NCBI GenBank assembly: GCA_041653315.1
Contig: JBAZFO010000047.1
Coordinates: forward strand, 1 to 7,636
Reading direction: 5' to 3'
DNA from: Candidatus Micrarchaeia archaeon
GTDB lineage: Archaea; Micrarchaeota; Micrarchaeia; Anstonellales; JAHKLY01
Length of the DNA stretch: 7,636 nt
Shown piece after piece: positions 1-5,586 of this stretch. The notes under the pieces were generated by a model, which saw only the letters and a list, made by a program, of their open reading frames with translations, had not been told where the DNA came from and searched no databases. Position 1 is the first letter of the stretch. Each line of letters begins with the position of its first letter. The position numbers and the translations under genes are program-made.

Positions 1-1031
1 CTTTAATTTATACATTACCCAATGCAGACACAGCATCAGGTGAAGTTTGGTTAGCAGAAGTATGGTGTGGTGATGGAACATCAAACACATCAAAAGAAAA
101 TTCAACAGAAAGAACAATAACCACAACCCAACAACAAGATAGTAGTAGTGGATCAGAAAAAAAAGATTTAATTTTTAATTTGGATAAAGAAATAAATTGT
201 ATTTCAAATGAAAGTGCAAATATAACAATTACTGCAAAGAGAGGAAAAATTAAATTAGAGGATATGCTCGTTAAAATAGAAAAAGAAGGTTCTTTTGTGG
301 ATTCCAGTAGAACAAATATAGATGGAAAAACTTTTTTCATATTATCAAATGGAGAATATGATATAATTAGTAGAGGAAAAGATTATGTAGATTATAGTAG
401 TGATCTTATAATTAATTGTGATATAGAAATTGATCAAGAAGAGGAGATAGAAGAGGAAATGAATGAAGATATTATTGAAGAAGAGCAATTAATAGATTGT
501 GAAACTGATGAACAGTGTATGGATGATGAACGATGTATTAACTATACGTGTGTAAATATATTAATTGGAAATTGTGGATATATTAAAGAACACCAATGGG
601 AGAGTTATGATTGTTGTGATGATTATGACTGTTCAACAGATTTAATATGTTTTAATCACAATTGCATTAAACCACAAAGTAAAGAAGAAGTAGAAAGAAA
701 AAATAAAAAAAATGCTGTAATTTTAATAAATAATTTAAAGGAAGCAATAGAACTGGCAAAAGAACAAGGCAAAAACACAACTAAAGCTGAATTTATTTTT
801 ATCCAAATTAATGCTCAGTTTGAAGCAGGCAATTATGATCTTCTTGAAGTTCTATACGAACAAGCAGAGTATATAATTAATACTGCTCCACAATCCACAA
901 TAGAAACTGTTGATGATGAAATGCTTCCAAAAGCGTCTGCAATAAATATATTATTTATATTAGTATGTTTTGGTTTGGTGGCGCTTGGTTCAATTATTTT
1001 TTATATTACATATTTAAAACCAAAAAAGTAA
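1..1031 (+). CDS. Partial membrane-anchored surface protein with Cys-rich modules (3' part)
   Basis: The reading frame is open from the left edge of the window (first full codon at base 3), so the true start lies outside; 342 residues are visible. In order: the end of an Ig-like repeat (motif LPNADTASGEVW followed by WCGDG, a style common in archaeal surface proteins), a Ser/Thr/Gln-rich linker, a second beta domain at about 180-415 resembling carboxypeptidase-regulatory folds, an acidic Glu/Asp stretch at about 420-494, a Cys-rich region at 498-665, a charged helical segment at about 680-890, and a hydrophobic C-terminal helix at about 936-1010 followed by the basic tail KPKK. That arrangement predicts an extracellular protein held by one C-terminal membrane segment with a short cytoplasmic tail. 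Two Cys clusters share the spacing C-x5-C-x5-C-x4-C, suggesting disulphide-bonded modules. The function is not recognised; adhesion or substrate binding is only a guess. A TTG at 180 is not the start because coding sequence continues upstream without a stop. Confidence 0.85.
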   Translation, partial: LIYTLPNADTASGEVWLAEVWCGDGTSNTSKENSTERTITTTQQQDSSSGSEKKDLIFNLDKEINCISNESANITITAKRGKIKLEDMLVKIEKEGSFVDSSRTNIDGKTFFILSNGEYDIISRGKDYVDYSSDLIINCDIEIDQEEEIEEEMNEDIIEEEQLIDCETDEQCMDDERCINYTCVNILIGNCGYIKEHQWESYDCCDDYDCSTDLICFNHNCIKPQSKEEVERKNKKNAVILINNLKEAIELAKEQGKNTTKAEFIFIQINAQFEAGNYDLLEVLYEQAEYIINTAPQSTIETVDDEMLPKASAINILFILVCFGLVALGSIIFYITYLKPKK

Positions 1032-1042
1032 ATTAACAGCTG

Positions 1043-1156
1043 TTGTCTTTGAAAAAAAATAAAATAAAAAAAGTAGAATACAAACATGTTAAGCGCGATG
1101 ACATATATCAACAGCGCGCAGATAAATTAGTAAATGACGCATTAGGGAAAAAATAA
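1043..1156 (+). CDS. Possible small basic protein (about 37 aa)
   Basis: A short open frame begins at a TTG (1043; a second TTG lies at 1049) just after an in-frame stop at 1034 and ends at TAA 1154-1156. The product is charged and hydrophilic: a Lys-rich start (LKKNKIKK), then EYKHVKRDDIYQQRADKL and the end ALGKK, which could form one amphipathic helix. It lies 11 nt after the surface-protein gene and points towards the lipoprotein gene. Its two CGC arginine codons are unusual here, where AGA dominates. There is no Shine-Dalgarno sequence and no ATG in frame, so translation would have to be coupled to the upstream gene or start at TTG. No family is recognised. It may equally be untranslated spacer. 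Confidence 0.3.
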   Translation: MSLKKNKIKKVEYKHVKRDDIYQQRADKLVNDALGKK

Positions 1157-1169
1157 ATTTATAATAAAC

Positions 1170-1553
1170 TTAATTTAAATTTAATATAATTGTTTTTTGA
1201 TTTTCTCCTTTTTTCACACTTACTGAATTTTTTCCAGGATCAATAAATTCTTTTGGAAAATTATTTTGATTAAAACCAATTAAATATTCTCCTTCTGGAA
1301 CTTGAAATATAACTTTTCCTTCAGTATTAGTTATTAAATATCCAGCGGTTGGAGGACCATTTGGTTCTTGACTAATCCATAAATCAATTTCTACATTAGA
1401 TATCGGATTGTTATTTGGATCTAAAAGAGTTACTTCTAAAGTTTCATCTCCTTCAACAAATTTTGGCTGTTCTTGGTTTGTACATCCAAATATTAAAAAT
1501 ACACTAAATAAAAAGATAGTAAAAATCAATTTAGATAAATTTTTTATTTCCAT
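1170..1553 (-). CDS. Small lipoprotein with one carboxypeptidase-regulatory-like beta domain
   Basis: The 127-residue product opens with a basic N-terminus, a hydrophobic stretch at residues 9-22 and a lipobox-like IFGC with Cys24, followed by a polar linker, so it should be exported and lipid-anchored on the outer face of the membrane. Residues 38-127 form one beta-sandwich: LEVTLLDPNNNPISNVEIDL, then TNTEGKVIFQVPEGEYLIGF. The pattern of a variable part, then nT-G-k--f-vp-GeY, is typical of carboxypeptidase-regulatory-like and SdrD-B-like domains. These usually serve as structural or binding modules, not enzymes. No catalytic motif is seen. The ATG lies 36 nt beyond the rubrerythrin stop, with no ribosome-binding site but a TATA-like box about 27 nt upstream, so it probably has its own leaderless transcript. 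Start and fold are fairly sure; the specific role is unknown. Confidence 0.8.
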   Translation of the reverse strand: MEIKNLSKLIFTIFLFSVFLIFGCTNQEQPKFVEGDETLEVTLLDPNNNPISNVEIDLWISQEPNGPPTAGYLITNTEGKVIFQVPEGEYLIGFNQNNFPKEFIDPGKNSVSVKKGENQKTIILNLN

Positions 1554-1555
1554 AA

Positions 1556-1573
1556 TAAAAAATAAAGAAAGGA
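1556..1573 (-). terminator. Possible T-rich terminator after rubrerythrin
   Basis: Read on the minus strand, the spacer after the rubrerythrin stop is pyrimidine-rich and contains a run of six T (1557-1562) with further T clusters. Archaeal transcription often ends at such T tracts without a hairpin. The tract overlaps the presumed promoter and start region of the lipoprotein gene, so it may simply be an AT-rich promoter. Confidence 0.22.
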
Positions 1574-1574
1574 A

Positions 1575-1584
1575 GATATATAAT
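1575..1584 (-). promoter_or_regulatory. TATA-like box for the lipoprotein gene
   Basis: The minus strand reads ATTATATATC, centred about 27 nt before the ATG whose first base is 1553. This is the usual archaeal TATA-to-transcription-start distance, so transcription would start at or next to the ATG and give a leaderless mRNA. The lack of a Shine-Dalgarno sequence fits. In such AT-rich DNA a match of this kind can occur by chance. Confidence 0.4.
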
Positions 1585-1589
1585 TGTTT

Positions 1590-2186
1590 TTAATATTCTT
1601 CACACATTCTCTGATAATAACTTTTATCATGCCCGCAGGATGGGCATTTTTCTGGTGGCTCTGCGCCTTCGTGCCAATATCCGCATTTTCTACAAAACCA
1701 TTTTATAGGTGCATCTTTTTTGAATACTGTATTGTCTTCAATTACTTGAATTAATTTTCTAAATCTGTCTCTATGATGTTGTTCTGATTTTGCAATAGCG
1801 CGTAGTCTTGCTGCAACATCATTTAATCCTTCTTCTTCGGCTGTTTGTGCAAATGAAGGATATAATTGTTCAAATTCATGATTCTCTCCATCTGCAGCAG
1901 ATTTTAAATTATCTAATGTGGTTCCCCATATTTGTGGAGAATCAGTTTCAACAATCATTGGTTTTGCAATTTCTTCGTCAGTTAGTTTTAAATCCTTTTT
2001 AATTTGTTTAATCATTTTCCATATCCATTCTGCGTGTTCTACTTCATTTTCAGCTGTTATTTCAAATATTTCTGAAATTTGTTGATATCCTTCTTTTCTT
2101 GCAGTAGAAGAATACATTGTATATCTATTTCTTGCCTGACTTTCTCCTATGAAAGCCTTTGTTAAATTTTCTAAAGTTTTTTTCAT
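1590..2186 (-). CDS. rbr: Rubrerythrin (diiron peroxidase with rubredoxin domain)
   Basis: The 198-residue product matches classical rubrerythrin in length and order. Rubrerythrins reduce hydrogen peroxide to water in the cytoplasm of anaerobes, using electrons from a rubredoxin or NAD(P)H-linked donor. Residues 1-150 form the four-helix ferritin-like diiron domain with ligands in the expected places: E15 in GESQARNRY, E48 and H51 in ENEVEH, E101 and E104 in GENHEFEQLYP, and E135 and H138 in SEQHH. Residues 160-198 form a rubredoxin-like FeS4 domain with C165-x2-C168 and C181-x2-C184. All metal ligands are present, so it should be active. The start is supported by GAGGTGA four bases upstream. 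A TATA-like box lies about 65 nt upstream, within a region shared with the divergent PadR-like gene. It points to an anaerobic or microaerobic host that meets oxygen. Confidence 0.97.
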   Translation of the reverse strand: MKKTLENLTKAFIGESQARNRYTMYSSTARKEGYQQISEIFEITAENEVEHAEWIWKMIKQIKKDLKLTDEEIAKPMIVETDSPQIWGTTLDNLKSAADGENHEFEQLYPSFAQTAEEEGLNDVAARLRAIAKSEQHHRDRFRKLIQVIEDNTVFKKDAPIKWFCRKCGYWHEGAEPPEKCPSCGHDKSYYQRMCEEY

Positions 2187-2190
2187 ATCC

Positions 2191-2197
2191 TCACCTC
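2191..2197 (-). promoter_or_regulatory. Ribosome-binding site of rubrerythrin
   Basis: The minus strand reads GAGGTGA, then GGAT, then the ATG. It complements the 3' end of archaeal 16S rRNA well and fixes the start at 2186. It contrasts with the lipoprotein, PadR-like and antitoxin genes, which have no such site. Confidence 0.8.
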
Positions 2198-2248
2198 ATT
2201 TATTCAAATTTATTTGATTTTTATTATAAATTAAAATACATAAAAAGA

Positions 2249-2258
2249 TATATAAAAA
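2249..2258 (-). promoter_or_regulatory. TATA-like box for rubrerythrin
   Basis: The minus strand reads TTTTTATATA. Transcription about 25 nt downstream would start near 2228 and give a leader of about 40 nt that includes the ribosome-binding site. No convincing purine-rich BRE is seen upstream, and the surroundings are very AT-rich, so the call is tentative. Confidence 0.4.
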
Positions 2259-2322
2259 TTAGACAGGAAACTATTATATTTATTCCCCTATCTACTAAAC
2301 TCCTCTAAAAAGTCAATGATGC

Positions 2323-2362
2323 TATCAATTAAAAGCAATGGCAATATCAATTAAAACAAATG
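2323..2362. repeat. Two 18-bp direct repeats in the divergent control region
   Basis: The copies are 2323-2340 (TATCAATTAAAAGCAATG) and 2345-2362 (TATCAATTAAAACAAATG). They match at 16 of 18 positions, with the first 12 identical, and lie 22 bp apart, close to two helical turns. They lie between the TATA-like boxes of rubrerythrin and the PadR-like gene, about 35 bp before the latter, which would suit a tandem regulator-binding site. Which protein binds is unknown; the adjacent PadR-like regulator is the obvious candidate, although PadR sites are often palindromic. Confidence 0.55.
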
Positions 2363-2392
2363 TTGTTTATTAAATAAATTTTATATTTAAGA

Positions 2393-2406
2393 TTTTTTAT
2401 ATATAA
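2393..2406 (+). promoter_or_regulatory. TATA-like box for the PadR-RND operon
   Basis: The sequence TTTTTTATATATAA centres about 40 nt before ATG 2440. Transcription would begin near 2425-2430 and give a leader of about 10-15 nt or a nearly leaderless mRNA, which fits the absence of a Shine-Dalgarno sequence before this gene. It is the best promoter candidate for the genes to 6722, since no clear TATA box lies in the later spacers. Confidence 0.45.
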
Positions 2407-2439
2407 TATTTTTAAATGTTTCTATTTAAATAAGATATT

Positions 2440-2772
2440 ATGATTTTTTGTTTTTCAAGTGCTTCAAAGATACCAAGAATGTATATATTGTGGTTAATCT
2501 CAAGAAAAGAAGATTATTGTTATAATATTGCAAAGAAAATAACAAAGAATAAAAAAAATCATGCTTTGATAAATACTAATCTGGTCAAAGTACATTTAGT
2601 TTTAAAATACCTTGAGCATAAAGGATTGGTAAATTCTAAAAATGTGCTTGGAGAAAATAATAAGAAAAGAGTTATTTATTCAATAACTAGAAATGGAAAA
2701 AAAGAACTTTCTGAATTTAAAAAATTAATACAGAAAGAAAATAGAGAGTATATTAGATATCTATCTAAATAA
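2440..2772 (+). CDS. PadR-like winged-helix transcriptional regulator
   Basis: The 110-residue protein carries one winged helix-turn-helix domain. Residues 14-34 (MYILWLISRKEDYCYNIAKK) correspond to the first helices; residues 45-63 hold the recognition region, ending in LKYLEHKGLV; residues 64-90 form the wing with conserved RVIYSITRNGKKEL. The pattern of 'LEhkGLV ... k-R-iYsiT-nGkkeL' is typical of PadR-family and similar MarR-like regulators, which often repress a neighbouring efflux pump and release DNA when a ligand binds. The rest is a short charged C-terminal helix, shorter than the dimerisation region of larger PadR proteins. It is the first gene of a probable operon, 48 nt before the Ig-like protein gene, so it may control its own operon and the pump. 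ATG 2440 suits the promoter distance; ATG 2479 (residue 14) would remove only a poorly conserved N-terminus. No ligand can be predicted. Confidence 0.78.
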   Translation: MIFCFSSASKIPRMYILWLISRKEDYCYNIAKKITKNKKNHALINTNLVKVHLVLKYLEHKGLVNSKNVLGENNKKRVIYSITRNGKKELSEFKKLIQKENREYIRYLSK

Positions 2773-2806
2773 ACTCCATCAAAACAAAATCAGTAAAAGC
2801 AAAAAC

Positions 2807-2812
2807 GGAGGT
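2807..2812 (+). promoter_or_regulatory. Ribosome-binding site of the Ig-like protein gene
   Basis: GGAGGT lies eight bases before ATG 2821. It overlaps the TTG at 2812, which would otherwise be the longest start, and so places the true start at 2821. Confidence 0.82.
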
Positions 2813-2820
2813 TGTGTAAA

Positions 2821-4350
2821 ATGAAAAAAATATTTTTATTAGTTAGTATGTTTTTATTTATTGGCATAATTAATGCAGATTTTTCAGTAGTTAATTATGA
2901 AGTTCTCCCAAGTTCTCCATCCCCGGGAGTTCGTGGAACAGTTTCATTGACTGTTGCAAATACTGGCTTGTATAAAGTGGAATCTACACGTATTTCTTCT
3001 ACTGGTGGTGTTGCTTTAGGTGGAGGCAGAACAATGTATATTGGTGATATGCAACCGGGAACTTCAACAATAACCTCAATCCCATTTGAAATAAGTGAAA
3101 ACCTTAGTGCAGGGGTTTATACTCTTAATTTGCAGATTTCCGGAAGATATGAAGATCCAACTCAGAATTATGATGAAAAAACAACTACAACTACTTTGGA
3201 TATCCCAATAGTTGTTTCTTCAAATCAGATTTTTAATCTGGATTATACTGAAACCCGGATAGAAGATAAAGAGCCATTTAAATTAAAATTTATTATAAAT
3301 AATTTTGGTGATCCTGTTAATGATGCATATTTAACCATTGATTCCCCTAATTTTTTAAATACTGGTTCTTCCCCTGAGTATATTGGAGATATTTATGATT
3401 CAAAAGAAGTTGTTTTGGATATGGTTTTGGATTCAAATACTTTATCTGGTAGAGATACGATAAATATAATTTTAGATTATTCAAATGAAATGGGATTAAA
3501 AGAACAGGCAGTACTGCCATTAAATATTTATGTACAGAAATCTCCTGAATTTGCAATCGGTTCAATCTCATCCTCTCCACTAAAACTGATTTCAGATACT
3601 TCTGAAGCACAGTTAACAGTAGAATTAGAAAATATTGGCGAAGCAGATGCGAAGTCAGTTAATACTGAATTGGTTTTACCAACAGGATTTACTGAAAGTT
3701 ATTCTTATTCTGCTAAGGATAATTTAGGAAGTGTTTCTGCGGGTCAGAGCAAAATTGCAGTATATTATATCGATATAGACAAAGGCATTATGGGGGGAGA
3801 ATATCCTGCTGTTATGAAAATAAAATATAAAGAAGAAGATTCAAATGAGTATTTTGAATACGAATTACCAGTAGATATCCAAGTTGTTGATATTCCTTTA
3901 TTTGAAATTGAAGCAGTAAATATATCTTCAGACAATGTTGCTCCTGGAGATGAAATCTCAATTAAATTGAAAGTAAAGAATATTGGAAATAAACAGGCGG
4001 ATTCAGTTTCAATAAGAGCATTTTCTGAACAATCCCAGCCTTTTGAGTTTATGGAAAATTCTGATTTCATAGGTAAGCTAAAGTCAGGGGAAGAAGGCGA
4101 AGCGATTTTGGAATTATCCATTGATTCAGATGCAGTTCCAAAGGATTACATAATTGATTTTGAAATTCGTTCAGTAACAGATGATAATGTTTTTCTTTCA
4201 GATGAAACACTAACGTTAACTGTTTCAGAGTCAGGTTTCAATTCAGAGGTTTTTGTTTATCTCATTGCAATAATTGTTTTATTGGCAGTTGGGGTTTTTG
4301 CAGGGATTTATTTTGAGAAAAGAAAATCCAAGAATCATAACAAAAAATAA
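2821..4350 (+). CDS. Exported Ig-like (NEW3/COG1361-type) membrane-anchored protein
   Basis: The 509-residue product has a signal peptide at residues 1-19 (probable cleavage after INA), about four Ig-like beta domains at 21-133, 137-238, 243-357 and 360-469, one membrane helix at 476-497 and a basic cytoplasmic tail (EKRKSKNHNKK). The domains repeat the signature of NEW3/CARDB-like folds: a proline/glycine turn, 'l-v-v-NiG' (ANTGLYKVES, NNFGDPVNDA, ENIGEADAKS, KNIGNKQADS), then an 'iG-l--G' segment such as YIGDMQPG, LGSVSAGQ or IGKLKSGEE. COG1361 'S-layer domain' proteins have this architecture. It is exposed outside the cell and has no catalytic motif. It sits 48 nt after the regulator and 48 nt before the RND genes, so it is probably a functional partner of the pump: adaptor, substrate receptor or wall contact. 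That role is inferred from position only. Confidence 0.85.
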   Translation: MKKIFLLVSMFLFIGIINADFSVVNYEVLPSSPSPGVRGTVSLTVANTGLYKVESTRISSTGGVALGGGRTMYIGDMQPGTSTITSIPFEISENLSAGVYTLNLQISGRYEDPTQNYDEKTTTTTLDIPIVVSSNQIFNLDYTETRIEDKEPFKLKFIINNFGDPVNDAYLTIDSPNFLNTGSSPEYIGDIYDSKEVVLDMVLDSNTLSGRDTINIILDYSNEMGLKEQAVLPLNIYVQKSPEFAIGSISSSPLKLISDTSEAQLTVELENIGEADAKSVNTELVLPTGFTESYSYSAKDNLGSVSAGQSKIAVYYIDIDKGIMGGEYPAVMKIKYKEEDSNEYFEYELPVDIQVVDIPLFEIEAVNISSDNVAPGDEISIKLKVKNIGNKQADSVSIRAFSEQSQPFEFMENSDFIGKLKSGEEGEAILELSIDSDAVPKDYIIDFEIRSVTDDNVFLSDETLTLTVSESGFNSEVFVYLIAIIVLLAVGVFAGIYFEKRKSKNHNKK

Positions 4351-4365
4351 GATGTCTAAAAATCA

Positions 4366-4386
4366 ATGACTAAATCAAATGTGTAG
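4366..4386 (+). other. Six-codon ATG minicistron in frame with the RND gene, ending in TAG
   Basis: ATG 4366 reads MTKSNV and stops at TAG 4384-4386. After this stop the same frame continues open into the first RND half. No ribosome-binding site precedes the ATG. It could be a leader peptide coupled to the exporter, a remnant of an older start, or chance. Confidence 0.3.
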
Positions 4387-4387
4387 A

Positions 4388-4392
4388 GGGAG
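4388..4392 (+). promoter_or_regulatory. Ribosome-binding site pointing to a non-canonical start
   Basis: GGGAG (within GAGGGAG) ends six bases before ATA 4399. The site, the spacing and the family-like N-terminus IFEDAL all point to translation beginning at 4399, although the codon there is ATA and not ATG. Confidence 0.5.
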
Positions 4393-4398
4393 ATTAAA

Positions 4399-5586
4399 AT
4401 ATTTGAAGATGCATTAACTGGACTTGCAGTTTTCCAAAAGAAACATTCAAAACTATTACTGGTAGTTCTTATTCTTTTCACTTTGTTTATGCTTGCAGGA
4501 GTTTCTAAATTGAAAGTCCAAACAGACATGACAAAGGAAATGCCCCAGCAACTGGAAGTTTATCAGGTTTCAAATCTGGTTACTGCGAAATTAGGAGGGC
4601 AGGACACAGTGCTTATAGCAGTTACTCTTGATGAAAGTTCAAATGAGAAAAATGCAGTTATAGATATCCGTGACCCGAGAGTTATAAATTACTTAATTGA
4701 ATTGGAAAATTCGCTTAAAGAGGAAAGCATAATAAGTGAGATAACTTCTGCAGGTTCGTACTTTGAATATCTGCCTCATTCCACGCTGGATGAAGTCAAG
4801 AGAGTATTGGATTCTTATCCTCAATTAACTTCTTTTTTCAGTTCAGATTATAAGACAACAGTATTTTACTTGAAATCTGATTTGGGAGGGGGAGAAAACA
4901 AAATAAATGAGTTAGAGAATACAATACGGGAAAAACTTGCATCTTCATCTGAGCCTGTTGGAATCAAAACATCTATAACAGGAAATCCTTCTATTCGTTC
5001 AGTTATTTTTGAAATATTAATTCAAGATTCAATATTGACACTTTCAATAGCTATATTTTTGATATTTCTACTTTTGGTTATTATACTTAAATCAGTATCA
5101 AAAACCCTGACTGTTTTGGCCCCGTTGATTATTGGATTAACATGGACTTTGGGAACCTTAAGTTGGTTGGATATCCCATTATCTATTGCTACTGTTGGAA
5201 TTAGTGCTATGATTCTTGGTTTGGGTGTTGAATATGGAATCTTTATGCTCTCAAGATATACTGAAGAGCGAGATAAAGGGGCAACCCAATTACATTCTCT
5301 TAAAGAAACTGTTCCAAATATTGGATCTGCTTTACTTGGGTCAGGAGGAACTACAATAGTTGGTTTTATTGCCTTGACTTTATCAGTTGTTCCTATGCTT
5401 CAAAAACTTGGTTTCAGTCTTGCTTTGGGAATTTTTTATACTTTGGCTTCAACAATTGTTTTAATGCCTGTTATTATTGTTTTAGGGGAAAAAGCGAAAT
5501 ATAAACTTGAACTTTTATATGCGAAGAAAATCCTACATAAAAGAAAAATACGAAAAGAGATGAGAGAAAAATGGAAAAAAATCTAA
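4399..5586 (+). CDS. RND-superfamily exporter, N-terminal half (6 TM)
   Basis: From ATA 4399 the product has 395 residues and the topology of half an RND (COG1033/HAE3-type, MmpL-like) transporter: TM1 at 19-35, an extracellular domain at about 36-205, then five clustered helices at about 211-231, 236-256, 260-284, 315-333 and 338-363, and a basic tail. These pumps use the proton or cation gradient to export lipids or hydrophobic compounds. Family motifs include the post-TM1 DMTKEMPQQLEVYQ, the loop IDIRDPRVI and the TM4 motif GLGVEYGIFMLSRYTEER, with E278-Y279 where the family usually has D-Y. No ATG, GTG or TTG lies between the TAG at 4384 and TTG 4483; starting at 4483 would delete 28 residues and break TM1, so a rare ATA (or ATT 4393) start, or a sequence error, is likely. 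It overlaps the next gene by 16 nt. The single-chain relatives are about twice as long. Confidence 0.85.
   Translation: MFEDALTGLAVFQKKHSKLLLVVLILFTLFMLAGVSKLKVQTDMTKEMPQQLEVYQVSNLVTAKLGGQDTVLIAVTLDESSNEKNAVIDIRDPRVINYLIELENSLKEESIISEITSAGSYFEYLPHSTLDEVKRVLDSYPQLTSFFSSDYKTTVFYLKSDLGGGENKINELENTIREKLASSSEPVGIKTSITGNPSIRSVIFEILIQDSILTLSIAIFLIFLLLVIILKSVSKTLTVLAPLIIGLTWTLGTLSWLDIPLSIATVGISAMILGLGVEYGIFMLSRYTEERDKGATQLHSLKETVPNIGSALLGSGGTTIVGFIALTLSVVPMLQKLGFSLALGIFYTLASTIVLMPVIIVLGEKAKYKLELLYAKKILHKRKIRKEMREKWKKI
5557..5566 (+). promoter_or_regulatory. Ribosome-binding-like site for the second RND half
   Basis: GAGATGAGAG inside the end of the first RND gene lies four bases before ATG 5571. It resembles the GAGGTGA consensus with one mismatch. 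It supports re-initiation at 5571 by ribosomes finishing the first half. Confidence 0.5.

Noticed and set aside
180..182. TTG 180 as the start of the first gene
   Set aside because: The frame is open and protein-like back to base 3 and includes part of an Ig-like repeat, so the gene begins outside the window.
2812..2814. TTG 2812 as the start of the Ig-like protein
   Set aside because: It overlaps the GGAGGT ribosome-binding site; ATG 2821 has ideal spacing and gives a standard signal peptide.
3347..4121. Antisense open frames inside the Ig-like protein gene
   Set aside because: They mirror a long, clearly coding gene with signal peptide and domain repeats, and have no ribosome-binding site or recognisable domains.
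4384..4386. Pyrrolysine or readthrough at the in-frame TAG
   Set aside because: ATG 4366 has no ribosome-binding site, whereas a good one sits after the TAG at the right distance from 4399. No other gene here ends in TAG, but that is too few genes to infer recoding.
4483..4485. TTG 4483 as the start of the first RND half
   Set aside because: It lies inside TM1 and has no ribosome-binding site; the frame upstream encodes the rest of TM1 and the family-like N-terminus.
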